The notes: generated by a model not told the origin, from the letters alone. A stretch of DNA of 64,000 nucleotides from Epiperipatus broadwayi (GCA_028023455.1 JAQFVV010012531.1:2808340-2872339), one strand, 5' to 3'. Positions 1 to 10,300 are shown, counted from the first letter of the stretch. Translations and numbers: made by a program.

Positions 1-45
1 AAATTAACTAAAACTAGTAAAAAGATCAATCTTGATTAAACATAT

Positions 46-300
46 ATGCCCTTTCCCATCCCCCTCTCCAATCTATCATACACTGATACACCTGAATACA
101 TATATGTTGAAAAGAAATATCACCAATACATATATTTTCCAACCAACCTTTCCGATCCCCTATCTTCTTACTCGATATTCAAGAACCCTCTCTTTATGAC
201 AATCCCTCCACCTTCAACCATCCATCTATTGAAAATCTGATCCAACCCCCGAGTCAAATTCTTATCACCCCTGTTGACCACAATCTGCCTTTCATGTACA
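46..300 (-). repeat. Degraded family R repeat, HHR core lost
   Basis: The minus strand from about 135 back to 60 matches the 3' flank of the family R ribozyme seen near 23.09 kb and 63.67 kb: the stem III/stem I side, then a TTTTCAACATATATG-like stretch and a GTGTATCAG motif. Bases about 200-245 resemble the upstream part of the minus-strand R copy near 63.2 kb (CATCCAT followed by ATTGAAAATCT). The CTGATGA/GAAA core that should lie between them is absent. The small open frame over 46-240 is a by-product of this repeat and shows no protein family. Confidence 0.5.
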
Positions 301-429
301 CTATCTTTAATCTATTGAGGGAGAGCCTCTCTCTATGTAATAACGAAATCCTATACTTCATATGTAATATATGGGTATAGCTTCACCCCCCTCTCCCTCT
401 TCTCCACCTGATACCCTTTTGAGGAAAAA

Positions 430-2800
430 CCCAATATTATTTCTGCTATAAATAAAATATAAATAAATTGGATCCCTTTCCGTCTAGGATATTTGCATGG
501 TTTTTGATTTTGTAATTTATTTGCTTTCAAACGTAGTTGTTTTTAAAGATTCAAATTTATTCCCTTCTTGTTTTCGAGCACCCTTGCATTTTTCTCTTTG
601 TATTTTTTTTTGTGTAACTTTTTCCTTTCCTTCTTGGTTTAATATAGGTTTTATTTCCTTGGTTATATTATAAGAGAATGTGATGATCACTTTTGAAGGC
701 CATTTCCTCGAATGCTTTTTCAATTGGTGAACACCCATATATTTTGTGAATATACAAAACATGTACCTTGAGTTTCGTGTTACTAGATTTTTATTTTATG
801 GTACTATTTTCTAACTGGATTGAAACTTTCTGAATTAGGTCCTATTATGTTTTTCTCAACTGATTTAAATATTTGATTATCTTTTATTTCCTTCAAATTT
901 ATGACAATTAAGACTAAACATCAAAATCATTGTTGAATAATGACATTATTTGGGATTTATAATTTTCTACTTAACTAAGTCTATTTTCTTTATATCTGTA
1001 AACAGTTTTATTGTCTTTACTTTATTTCCTACTATTTATCAGACACCTAAACATTATAATTATAATTTAATCTTAAAAAAAGATTTTACTTATTTTTAAA
1101 TCAGAAATCATTCTTTACTCAATTTTTATTTTATCAAATTACATTTACAAAGAAATCATTATAAATTTAGAATGAATAATTTTCATTCTCAAAGACTTTC
1201 TTTCAAATATTGATTTAAATTTCTTTTTTTTCTTCTCATTTGTTTTCAGCAAATTGATCTGCTTTTTTTTTATCAAATTTTTTTGTGTCATTTTTGAGAT
1301 CAATATTACTTCCTATTTTTTTTCTTCCCCCTAAATAAATTTCTCATTGTTGATATTTTCTTTAATTTCTATTTTCTGATCTATTTTCTTTTTTTTTTTT
1401 CTCTTTTTAAAATAAATTACATTTAATATTTTTATTATATCACAATATTGTTTATATAAAAATATACTAAATATTTTCATAAATATTTTTTTCTTTTCAA
1501 TATAATATTTTTTTTTAAACTTCAAATTACATTGCAGACTACAACATCATTTATTTTAAAATTAACTAAAAACTAATAAAATAAAAAACAACAATAATCA
1601 AAATTTATTCAATACTCTATAGAGATGGAAGTAGCCAATATATAAATACAACTAAAACACTATCATCACAAAACTTCGAACATAACCAAATACTTCAAAT
1701 ATACATCAAGATAAAAATTTTTTCTTTCCTCTTTTTCCCCCCCCCCTTTTATTATCTCTTCTTTTCCAATAAATCCTATAAAAAACAATATAAAATATAT
1801 AGAGAAAGAATCTTTATCTTTATTTTATTTTTTTTAATAACTAATAGAGTAATTGATTTTTTTTATTTATTTTATGTTGTTGAGTAATATAATTAATTTC
1901 ATATATTTTCATTTTATTAGTTCTTTATTAAACATTTTAAAATATTTTTCTTTTACACAATCTATTTTGTATCCATATTTTAAATAATGAATATATATCA
2001 TTTTTTTTTCATAATTTATAAATTTTAGACATAGGTATCTTTTATTCAAATATTATTATTCAATTATTATTATTCAGAATATAAATATTATTATATTTTT
2101 TTTTAAATAAAAAATATCATTTTTAATTCTAGTATTCCTTTTTTCACAAATTTCCTTTTTAGTTCTTTTTATCCTATTATTTGATCATTTTTTATTTATT
2201 TTTTATTTCTCTTTTATTTTGTTTTTATCTATGGATTTTTTAAAATCACTTTATAAATCAATATAATTTATTATTATCTACATTATCCAAAAGATTTTTA
2301 CATCTTTCCATTTTGATGATCTCTATTCATGATTTATTTATTATTCTTAAGATTTTATCTTTTTTAATAGTCTCTTATTGGACATGGGCTATTCATATGA
2401 CGTATCTCTATTCTTATTTTATAATTCCTCTTCCCTTTTTTATTCTTTTAAAGCTATCAAATGTTGTAAATATAGAATAAGGACTATAAATACAGATTGT
2501 TAAGCAATAGGGTCCCTAAAATTTTTTTTTATTTTGACTCTTCTTGATTATTTTTATTTTTGTATGTTTCTTGTTGATGGAAAATTCTTCGTTGTTCAGA
2601 AAAAGAAAAATACTTTTTATATTACCTCCTTCAATAGCTTTGTGATCTTGAATTTTACTTTTGTTCAACTTCTGATATTCACATTTTAAAAATACTTACA
2701 GATGGATTGCCAATAATGATATTTCCATAATTTTATCCCAGAAGATTAAACATAATTATAACTAAGCTTTAAAATGCATACTTAATTCTTTATATATATA
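430..2800. other. AT-rich stretch without recognisable gene
   Basis: This is T-rich on the plus strand with many homopolymer runs. Short open frames here are lysine/phenylalanine/isoleucine-rich and look like chance. A sequence near 1634-1690 (CCAATATA, AAATACAACTAAAACAC, ATCATCACAAA) recurs near 53.22 kb, so it is a fragment of an unnamed dispersed repeat. Confidence 0.5.
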
Positions 2801-2914
2801 AAATTAAGAGCATGCTAATGAGCTCTAAACAAGCTTTTTTATTTTTATTTTTTTTTATTATTATGATAAATGCTACTACAAAAGAAGGCATTCAAATCAT
2901 CTTTATCTTAGATT

Positions 2915-2970
2915 GTCCCCATCCCCAGACCGGTTTCGACCTATGGGTCTCTTCAGTGAGGAGTTGGGAC
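2915..2970 (-). ncRNA. Hammerhead ribozyme A1 (core intact)
   Basis: On the minus strand stem Ib GTCCC/GGGAC and stem Ia TCCTCA/TGGGGA (one G-U) enclose an internal loop. The core is CTGAAGA, then stem II GACC-CATA-GGTC, then GAAA, then a two-pair stem III (AC/GT, loop CG) and the cleavage triplet GTC. Predicted self-cleavage is between complements of 2928 and 2927. All conserved core positions (C3 U4 G5 A6 N7 G8 A9, G12 A13 A14, A15.1-U16.1) are present. It is a type I HHR with minimal stem III, as in PLEs and retrozymes. Activity itself is untested. Confidence 0.87.
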
Positions 2971-3344
2971 ACTAGATTCAAAAAACCAAGTCAAGCTAAG
3001 CATTTATCTAAAAGTTAATTGTCAAGAAGAAGATCTGAAACTTTTAGACATCTGCATGTCTTTAAAGTCAGCTCTCCAACTGAAAAAATCATATGGGCCT
3101 GAACTTAATTCAGATACTCCATATATTAATAGGCTTAGCCATTTAATTTAGCCAAAGCCCCAGCAGCAAAATAATAATAGTAATAATAAAAAGTCAGATA
3201 TCACATGACTTACATATAGTTTGCATTCACCAATATGATTAAAGCTGCTAATGAGCTCTAAACAAGCTTTTTATTTTTATTTATTTTTTATTATGATAAA
3301 TGCTACTACAAAAGAAGGCATTCAAATCATCTTTATCTTAGATT

Positions 3345-3400
3345 GTCCCCATCCCCAGACCAGTTTCGACCTATGGGTCTCTTCAGTGAGGAGTTGGGAC
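3345..3400 (-). ncRNA. Hammerhead ribozyme A2 (core intact)
   Basis: Same fold as the copy at 2915. The only difference seen in the ribozyme is in the two-base stem III loop (TG instead of CG), which leaves pairing and the GTC triplet unchanged. Predicted cut is between the complements of 3358 and 3357. Confidence 0.87.
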
Positions 3401-3763
3401 ACTAGATTCAAAAAACCAAGTCAAGCTAAGCATTTATCTAAAAGTTAATTGTCAAGAAGAAGATCTGAAACTTTTAGACATCTGCATGTCTTTAAAGTCA
3501 GCTCTCCAACTGAAAAAATCATATGGGCCTGAACTTAATTCAGATACTCCATATATTAATAGGCTTAGCCATTTAATTTAGCCAAAGCCCCAGCAGCAAA
3601 ATAATAATAGTAATAATAAAAAGTCAGATATCACATGACTTACATATAGTTTGCATTCACCAATATGCTAATGAGCTCTAAATAAGCTTTTTTTAATTTA
3701 TTTTTATTGTGATAAATTCTACTACAAAAAAAGGAGGCATTCAAATCATCTTTATCTTAGATT

Positions 3764-3819
3764 GTTCCCATCACCAGACTGGTTTCGACCTATGGGTCTC
3801 TTCAGTGAGGAGTTGGGAC
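3764..3819 (-). ncRNA. Hammerhead ribozyme A3 (one stem I mismatch)
   Basis: The core CTGAAGA, stem II and GAAA are intact and the triplet is GTC with stem III loop CA. Stem Ia is TCCTCA against TGGTGA, which gives one internal C-T mismatch. Outer stem Ib also has one change. Predicted cut is between the complements of 3777 and 3776. Confidence 0.8.
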
Positions 3820-3978
3820 ACTAGATTCAAAAAACCAACTCAAGCTAAGCATTTATCTAAAAGTTAATTGTCAAAAAGAAGATCTGAAACTTTTAGACAT
3901 CTGCATGTCTTTAAAGTCAGTTCTCCAACTGAAAAAATCATATGGGCCTGAACTTAATTCAGATATTATATATATATA

Positions 3979-4033
3979 GTCTCAACTCCTCACTGAAGAG
4001 ACCATAGGTTGAAATTGGTCTGGGGATGGGGAC
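3979..4033 (+). ncRNA. Hammerhead ribozyme A4 (core intact, inverted)
   Basis: First monomer of the inverted part of the array. CTGAAGA is followed by stem II GACC-ATA-GGTT (three-base loop, outer G-U), GAAA, a weak stem III (A-U, U-G, loop TG) and GTC, then TGGGGA pairing with TCCTCA. Predicted cut is between 4020 and 4021. It lies on the opposite strand to copies A1-A3. Confidence 0.8.
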
Positions 4034-4368
4034 AATCTAAGATAAAGATGATTTGAATGCCTTCTTTTGTAGTAGCATTTATCATAATAAAAAAAAAAAA
4101 GCTTGTTTAGAACTCATTAGCATGCTTTTAATTTTACATATTGTTAAATGCAAGCTAAATATGTCAAGTGATATATGACTTTTTATTATTACTATTATTA
4201 TTTTGCTGTTGGAGCTTTGGAGTATCTGAATTAAGTTCAGGCCCATATGATTTTTTCAGTTGGAGAGCTGACTTTAAAGACATGCAGATGTCTAAAAGTT
4301 TCAGATCTTCTTCTTGACAATTAACTTTTAGATAAATACTTAGCTTGAGTTAGTTTTTTGAATCTAGT

Positions 4369-4424
4369 GTCCCAACTCCTCACGGAAGAGACCCATAGGT
4401 TGAAACGAGTCTGCGGATGGGGAC
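4369..4424 (+). ncRNA. Hammerhead ribozyme relic A5
   Basis: Aligned with the other A copies the core reads CGGAAGA, so invariant U4 is now G. Stem Ia 3' strand is TGCGGA instead of TGGGGA, breaking a pair. GAAA and the GTC triplet remain. Expected to be inactive. Confidence 0.7.
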
Positions 4425-4619
4425 AATCTAAGATAAAGATTTTAATGCCTTCTTTTGCAGTAGCATTTATCATAATAATAAAAAATTAAAAAAAAAAAGC
4501 TTGTTTAGATCTCATTAGCATGCTCTTAATTTTCCATATTGGTAAATGCAAGCTATATATAAGTCATGTGATATCTGACTTTTTATTATTAATATATATG
4601 TATATATAGCCTTCACATT

Positions 4620-5580
4620 AAATAATAGCAAAATTAAATTATTTTTAATATAATTATTATTTAAACATTTTAAAATCAAATAAAAATAATGAAAGTATTT
4701 TAAAAGTGTTAAAAATATAAAAAATACATTGAGAAATAAAAAAAAAAGATTTACCTCTGAGACATTACTAATAAAATAGGAAAAAGTCTTATGTGTTGGA
4801 GGTTTAAAGCTCCAAGGAACATTAGTAATTAAAAAAATAAAATATATTTTATACTTGTTACTAAAAATATTTAAGAAATGAAAATATATTTGACACATAA
4901 AAGTAACTTTGGAAATAAATAAAAATATTAAAAAATTCCCAGAAAATTGTGCAAAAATGCAATTGCATTTAGAACTGCTCTTATCATCTGATAATATCTG
5001 CCATCTAGGAACATAATTAAAATTTAAACTATAAATTCATTATTGTGAAAATAAACCAATAAATATCACAAATTTAACTGGGCAAGTAAGAATACAAAAG
5101 CAATATCATTTCTTACTGAAATCTAAATATGGCAAGCAATATCATTCCATGGTCTTACTGGATGTCTATTCATTACCAATATCTTTGATACATAAAATAA
5201 TTTAGCATTAACATTATCATTTTTTGATCATTTTAACAATATTAACATATTTCTTTTTTCAGTTATTAGAAAAAAAATTTCATTGCAAATGATATAATTT
5301 TTTAAAAGAACAATATTTTTCAATGATTTTCATATGCACTGTTTTAATTATCTGCAATTTTAAAAAAAAGTAAATAAAATGTAAAAAAAATAATAATTAG
5401 AAATTAATTTTAAAAAGCCATTTAACTTTCCACAGTTTAATTTTACTATAGTCATGTGATTGTAAATTGAATGCTAGTTTTAGGTGCTCATGACCAAAAA
5501 CTGAATTTTTCTGCCTATATTCTCATATTAATTCACTGGGTTTTATTAATTTGTATAATAACACTGAAATGATACTACAT
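4620..5580. other. No gene seen
   Basis: AT-rich sequence. The longest open frame (4515-4898, minus) is rich in F, I, L, N and Y, starts inside the A array and has no domain I recognise, so I treat it as chance. Nothing else structured was seen. Confidence 0.5.
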
Positions 5581-5710
5581 TAATAATCTTCAAACCAATA
5601 ATAAGCAGAATTTGTAACAAACTCTCCATATAGTAATGTCACCCAGTGCAAGTCATAATAATCAGTGGATGAAAGAAAGTGTACATAAAATCTCTATCTA
5701 GTGTCTAGTC

Positions 5711-5770
5711 ATCCAATATCCTTAGACTAGTTTTTAGCTTGTGGTTTTCATCAGTGAGGAATCTTGGATC
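5711..5770 (-). ncRNA. Hammerhead ribozyme relic B1a (G12 lost)
   Basis: Minus strand: outer stem ATCCAA/TTGGAT, inner stem TTCCTCA/TAAGGA, core CTGATGA, stem II region then AAAA in place of GAAA, and ACTAGTC. The invariant G12 has become A, so catalysis should be lost although folding is kept. Confidence 0.7.
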
Positions 5771-5885
5771 TGAGAGCACTACACCTAATCTTAGGATCTA
5801 AGGCAACCCTCTAGCAGCCACTGTTTATCTTTTTAGTTAACTATAAATCTATGAGGCCAAAATTAAAACATATAATATTTTCAAT

Positions 5886-5935
5886 ATAATCTCATTAATG
5901 CCACAAGCTAGAAACTAATCTGGGAATATTGGATG
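5886..5935 (+). ncRNA. Hammerhead ribozyme relic B1b (CTGATGA lost)
   Basis: The right-arm copy keeps GCCACAAGC, GAAA, CTAATC and the ATATTGGAT outer strand, but the CTGATGA block is rearranged to ATTAATG. It is a dead relic recognisable only by alignment with the other B copies. Confidence 0.6.
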
Positions 5936-6199
5936 AGTAAGCACTAGATAGAGATTGTATGTACATACCTTGCATCTATTGATTATAATGGTTTGCACTG
6001 AGTGTATAGAGAGTTTGTCACTGTTTTAATAGCTTGTGTAAGCATAGGAAATAGTGATCATGTGATGTTATTGACTTAATACCATTTCTGGCCATGGGAT
6101 GATGGTGGCTATTTATTAAAGAGATAAAGACACCGAAATGTGTAGATAGGAAACTGGGTTCAGATCTATATGACAATACAATTTAATAAGCTTGGATTA

Positions 6200-7130
6200 T
6201 TTAATAAAATGTAGGTTTTCCCTGTAATGTGATTTGACAGGTAAATAAGTAGACTTAATATAGAGATAAGATTTTATTGTTCTTCATATTCAATTTATTC
6301 ATCACATGACAAAATTTTTGTTTATTGCTAACTTGATTGATATAGTAATATTTGTTTATTATTATTTGTATAAATGATTAACATTCTTGCATGGAAGGTC
6401 TTTTATTTTATAATAATGACCACACATAGAAGGGGGGGGGGGTCTTGTAAAATTGGAATTCCTCATAAGGATTGGATAATACAAGATCATCATTTACACA
6501 TATATTAATTTAATTTAATTTAGCTAGTTAGTATTATTATAATTTTTTTATTTTGAAATTATACAATTTCATTCATTGTTTTATAACTTATTAAAATTTG
6601 TTCGTGTTATGATACATATCTAGTATGGGGATATGGGACGGTATAATTAAATTTGATATAATAAAATAGTCGAAATGTATGTAAAACATTATAATAATTT
6701 TTTTTTGTTATTTGAAATAAATGTAAATTGTTATCTGTTAATAAATATGTTAAAGTATATTTTAAATTCAAGGAGATCTCTAATTTATTTAAATTATTTA
6801 TTCATTTTTCAAAACAAAATAAGATTAAATACACATGTCCATACACATCATATTAATTTAATATCCTGATAACTTGGTGGAAATTAATTTTAAAAATCTA
6901 TTGAAATTATATAAAGTATTATTACTACTATAGGATATTGATGGAAACCCTTGAAAAGAGATAAATGTAAAAACTACACTGAGTTTGAATACTGGGCATA
7001 ATGGAACAATCAGCTGAGATGGAGATTGGATCAATTAGACTAAATTGCATCTATATTAAATATTTAATTTTAAATTATCTTGTTTGAAATGGGTTCAATC
7101 TTGGATCAAAGTTAAATCGTATCATTCATA
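6200..7130. other. No gene seen
   Basis: AT-rich, with a poly-G run at about 6433-6442 and an ATCACATGA box at about 6299. The short open frame at 6675-6869 is low-complexity. Confidence 0.45.
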
Positions 7131-7139
7131 GCATCCTAT

Positions 7140-7440
7140 ATGATTGGTTTTTATTTTGGACTCATAGCTTTTTAGTTAACAAAAAAAGTAGCTACTGGAG
7201 AGTTGCATTAAATCCTAAGATATAGGTGGAGTGCTTTCAAATCCAAGGCTCCTCATTGATGAAAGTCACAAACTAGAAACTAGTCTGGGGATATTGGATG
7301 AGTAGCCAGTAAATAGGGATTTTATGAACACTTTCTAGCATCTATTGATTACTATGGCTTGCATTGGGTGACACTACTATATAGTTTGTCACTGTTTAGC
7401 AGCTTGTGTACGCATAAGAAATGGTAATCATGTGATATGG
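7140..7440 (+). repeat. Family B single-arm element
   Basis: A right arm only: a TTTTTAGTTAAC-like start, the GGAGAGTTGCATTA block, the HHR at 7241-7299, the CATCTATTGATTACTATGG block, and a final AAGAAATGGTAATCATGTGAT. No inverted left arm is seen, unlike the 9.1 kb copy. Confidence 0.7.
7241..7299 (+). ncRNA. Hammerhead ribozyme relic B2 (C3 to U)
   Basis: Outer stem ATCCAA/TTGGAT and inner stem TCCTCA/TGGGGA are perfect. The core reads TTGATGA, so invariant C3 is U. Stem II is AGT-CACAA-ACT where other copies have AGC/GCT: both strands changed together, a compensatory pair. GAAA and GTC are intact. Confidence 0.75.
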
Positions 7441-7449
7441 AGAGCTTAA

Positions 7450-8190
7450 AGAGCAAATAATAAAAATTAATGACCAATTTCATTTTTTAAGCATAGTTCA
7501 TTAAATACTCATAATTTACAATCTAAACAATTCAGATTTTGAAAATTTTGATCTTTTGTTGAATTGCAGAAATCTAAATAACTTTGTCAATACTTTTGAG
7601 TATAACTAAAGCACATAAACTCTCAAAAATAAGAAATATTTAAATCTTAAACTTTTTACAATATTTATAATCTATTTATTTATAAATATATTCATGTTGT
7701 AGATCCAGTGATGCAATAGATCACGTCTCTGACTGAATCATAAGTTTAAAGGTCAAATTCTAGCTGGTTTATCTAAATAAAATAAGTGCATGGATGTAAA
7801 ATATTTTTTGAGAAATATATAAGACTTAATAGAGAGAATTGAAATGTAGATTAAATAACTAATTGCGATATATTTAATCTTTAACATAAAGTTAAAGTAT
7901 TCCTATTTTAAAAAAAATTACTAATTTCTAAACTTAAAAATAACAGTTATTATTGAAATTATTTAAAGACGGAAATTATCTATGAATGAGCATTAAGAAA
8001 GATGTCTTTCTCATTAATTAAAAAAGTTTTAAGTTTCTTTATGGATATCTAGGTTCTCATTCCGTACATTCTTTCATTATTCAAATAATTTGTTTTAAAA
8101 ATAATTCCACTATTTTCTGCACTTCCAGTGATTTGCATATTTTTTTCATTTTGTTTTGGCAAATAACAGGTTTTTATTTTTTTAACAACT
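7450..8190. other. No gene seen
   Basis: AT-rich unique-looking sequence. No open frame or repeat family was recognised. Confidence 0.4.
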
Positions 8191-8197
8191 AATCTTA

Positions 8198-8314
8198 AAT
8201 TCTATGATACTTTTTTTTATTTTAAGTGTCATAGCAACCCGGGCAACTGCCTGCAAGTGCAAGGCAGTCGCGCTGACCTCTCGACCACCAAGGCAAGACA
8301 ATTCTATGATACTT
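8198..8314 (-). mobile_element. tRNA-derived SINE copy 1 with 15 bp TSD
   Basis: The minus-strand body (about 8213-8299) begins with a CTTGCCTTGG-like 5' end, followed by a tRNA box A-like GTCGAGAGGTC, CTTGCAC, GGGTT and the shared 3' motif GCTATGACA with an A-rich tail. It is flanked by AATTCTATGATACTT at 8198-8212 and 8300-8314, a perfect 15 bp target-site duplication. Compared with the 38.73 kb copy the box B/T-arm part is shortened. The GC-rich body stands out from its surroundings. Confidence 0.85.
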
Positions 8315-8319
8315 AAATA

Positions 8320-9040
8320 TAAAATATGTTAAATCATTCAATAGCTGAAAAAATCCACTATGACGTTAATTTTTTTTTTTTTTTAAGTAGTACCTTCCAC
8401 ACTTTATTTTCTGTTCTTTTTGGGTGTTACTCTAGTGAGTCTATTACATATTGCTAAATCTTTTTATTAAGAAGGCACATTTGTTCTTCTAATTTTTAAA
8501 TTTCCAATTTAAATTAAAGCGATTTATAACTTTTGAACAGAGTAGTTTAGTAATTAAACCAATTTGTTTACCCGACTCTGAAATATCATGAAAGCTGCTG
8601 GATTCTTTTATCTTATAATAAATGCACAACCAATAAACCTACAAATATTATTATAAAAACAAAGCTCTCTTTTTTTTGATTCTTTCTATATAGCTATACA
8701 ATTTGTGGTCAGCAAATAGATATTCAATTATTCTTAATAAAATGGTAAACAAGGAAGGAAAAAGCTAATACCAATTAGCATATTCTTGGAATGATTTTTT
8801 TCTTGACTAGTTTTGTAGAAGAAATCTGGAAAGTTTGCCCCTTGTGATGGACTTTCAACATTGTTTTGTCAATGACTTTAGTGAAAGAATTAAGAGACTG
8901 AAATGAAGCTGTGCTGGACATATTGCTGACAATAGAAGAATACATGAAATCTCATACTGAATTCTGAAAGATAGTAAAAGGCCTAAGAAAATATTATATT
9001 TGTAATAGATGTAATAAAGAAATTTGTTGGGGTGATGTGA
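8320..9040. other. No gene seen
   Basis: AT-rich. The open frame ending at 9112 on the minus strand runs into the left arm of the B element at 9.06 kb and has no recognisable domain. Confidence 0.4.
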
Positions 9041-9160
9041 AGATGAGTAGATATAAAAACAGGCAAAACTCTCCATACAGTAGTGCCACTCAGTGCCAAC
9101 CAGAGTAATCAATGGATGCCAGAAAGCTTCTGCATAAAATCCCCATCTAGTGGCTACCCA

Positions 9161-9219
9161 TTCAATATTCCCAGACTAGTTTCTGGCTTGTGGCCTTCAT
9201 CAGTGAGGAGCTTTGGATC
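9161..9219 (-). ncRNA. Hammerhead ribozyme B3a (core intact)
   Basis: Minus strand: inner stem CTCA paired with TGGG next to the core, CTGATGA, stem II GGC-CACAA-GCC closed by an A-A apposition, GAAA, stem III AC/GT with loop TA, triplet GTC. Cut expected between the complements of 9174 and 9173. Outer stem Ib has one mismatch. The A10.1/A11.1 apposition is not the usual G-C pair and may lower activity. Confidence 0.82.
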
Positions 9220-9463
9220 TGAGAGCACTGCACCTAGATCTTAGGATCTAATGCAACCCTCCAGCAGCCACCTTTTATCTCTACTTAACTACAAAACTAT
9301 GAAAACAAAATTAAAAACACAATAATATTTTTCAATCTAAGCTCAATAGCTTATATAATCATATGGGTCAATTTTGTTCTCATAGTTTTGTAGTTAAGTA
9401 GAGATAAAAGGTGGCTGCTGGAGGGTTACATTGGATCCTAAGATCTAGGTGCAGTGCTCTCAG

Positions 9464-9522
9464 ATCTAAATCTCCTCACTGATGAAGGCCACAAGCCAGA
9501 AACTAGTCTGGGGATATTGGAT
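9464..9522 (+). ncRNA. Hammerhead ribozyme B3b (core intact)
   Basis: Stem Ib ATCTAA/TTGGAT (one U-G), stem Ia TCCTCA/TGGGGA, core CTGATGA, stem II GGC-CACAA-GCC, GAAA, stem III AC/GT with loop TA, triplet GTC. Cut expected between 9508 and 9509. It is the mirror of the copy at 9161-9219 and the best preserved B ribozyme in the window. Confidence 0.86.
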
Positions 9523-9689
9523 GGGTAGGCACTAGATGGGGATTTTATGTAGAGCTTTCTGGCATCCATTGATTACTCTGGTTGGCACTGAGTGCACTAA
9601 TGTATGGAGAGTTTTGCCTGTTTTAATAATAGTTATGTGCTGGCATGGGAAAAGGTGATCATGTGATGAGTAGATATAGTTTGAAAAGT

Positions 9690-9965
9690 GGATTATTTTA
9701 GAAAAATTTGCAGAATATTGATAATGTTTGAAAACAATAATTATTTTTTAAAAAATGTTGTACTCATCATTAACTACACAAACTATCTATTTAAAATTTT
9801 GGAGAAATACATGAAAGATGAAGACTCATTAAAGTAGTATCAGATTGATGTCTGTAAGACTGTGTGTGTAGTAAACTAAAAAAATGTACTTTCAATAAGT
9901 TTTGGTGAAATATTTTCAAACCCTTATTGTGTTAAAATCATAATTATAGTTTAAATATGTTCTCA
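9690..9965. other. Spacer between two B elements
   Basis: AT-rich sequence with no feature recognised. Confidence 0.4.
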
Positions 9966-10124
9966 GAATAATTTGATAAATACCAGATGATCACCATTTC
10001 TTATGCTTGCTCAAGCTGTTAAAACAGGCAAAACTCTCCCTACAGTATTGCCACTCAGTACAAGCCAGAGTAATCAATGGATGGCAGAAGGCTTGTGCAT
10101 AAAATCCCTATCTAGTGCCTACTT

Positions 10125-10183
10125 ATCCAATATACCCAGACTAGTTTCTAACTTGTGGCTTTTGTCAGTAAGGAGCCTTGGAT
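10125..10183 (-). ncRNA. Hammerhead ribozyme relic B4a (G8 to A)
   Basis: Stem Ib ATCCAA/TTGGAT and GAAA, stem III and GTC are intact. The core reads CTGACAA, so the invariant G8 (general-acid position in the HHR mechanism) is A. Expected to be inactive. Confidence 0.75.
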
Positions 10184-10241
10184 CTGAGAGCACTGCACCT
10201 AAATCTTAGAATCTAATGCAACCCTCCAGCAGCCACCCTTT

Positions 10242-10300
10242 ATCCAAAGCTCCTTACTAATGAAAGCCACAAGCTAGAAACTAGTCTGGGGATATTGGAT
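10242..10300 (+). ncRNA. Hammerhead ribozyme relic B4b (G5 to A)
   Basis: All helices are as in the 9464 copy, but the core reads CTAATGA, so invariant G5 is A. GAAA and GTC are kept. Expected to be inactive. Confidence 0.75.

Larger units (their letters stand above)
2810..4610. repeat. Family A HHR array, tandem plus inverted
   Basis: Three direct monomers, with ribozymes at 2915, 3345 and 3764 (spacing 430 and 419 bp), are followed by two monomers in the opposite orientation with ribozymes at 3979 and 4369. The switch point is the AT-alternating stretch near 3965-3978. Each monomer carries the ribozyme, a conserved stretch containing TTTATCTAAAAGTTAATTG, and a TCACATGACT box (3201, 3631). 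Monomers 1 and 2 are almost identical, so they were recently duplicated or homogenised. Small open frames at 2812-3018 and 3251-3448 run antisense through the repeat and are not genes. The monomer length, tandem order and type I HHR match what is known of animal retrozymes. Confidence 0.85.
5590..6190. repeat. Family B HHR palindromic element, degraded
   Basis: Left arm (about 5610-5840) and right arm (about 5880-6060) are inverted copies. Each holds the ACTCTCCAT/GAGAGT edge, the CCATTGATTA-like block and an HHR or its remains. The right arm runs into a TGATCATGTGATG box at about 6056. The following 130 bp (AAAGAGATAAAGACACC, then GAGCTTGG-like) are homologous to 26.84-26.98 kb, where they form the beginning of the next B monomer. 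Both arms are more diverged than the copies at 9.0-10.4 kb. Confidence 0.7.
9042..9678 (+). mobile_element. Family B palindromic HHR element with 14 bp TSD
   Basis: The element body is about 9056-9664. It starts AAAACAGGCAAAACTCTCC and ends in GGTGATCATGT. GATGAGTAGATATA occurs at both edges (9042-9055 and 9665-9678), a perfect 14 bp duplication. The left arm (about 9056-9330) and right arm (about 9370-9620) are inverted copies, so the RNA of either strand would hold one HHR and one complementary HHR. The left end lacks the CATGTGA box present on the right. If the RNA sense is plus, the left edge is the 5' end. A long staggered duplication is typical of retro-insertion rather than of a DNA transposon. 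Confidence 0.85.

Noticed and set aside
2812-3448. Two similar small open frames (68 and 65 residues) that look like paralogous genes
   Set aside because: They are identical because they lie antisense in two monomers of the family A ribozyme array; no protein family, and the coding phase crosses the ribozyme.
2810-4610. CRISPR-like repeat array
   Set aside because: Monomers of over 400 bp with inverted copies in a eukaryotic window; no short repeats with unique spacers.
4515-4898. 127-residue minus-strand open frame
   Set aside because: Low-complexity F/I/L/N/Y composition in AT-rich DNA, partly inside the repeat array, with no recognisable motif.
5590-6190. Family B as an ordinary DNA-transposon MITE
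   Set aside because: The inverted arms suggest it, but the best copies have 14 bp duplications and ribozymes in both arms, which fits retro-insertion better.
10003-10209. Open frame of 68 residues similar to one at 27015-27251 (minus)
   Set aside because: Both lie across the inverted arms of family B elements and follow the repeat, not a gene.
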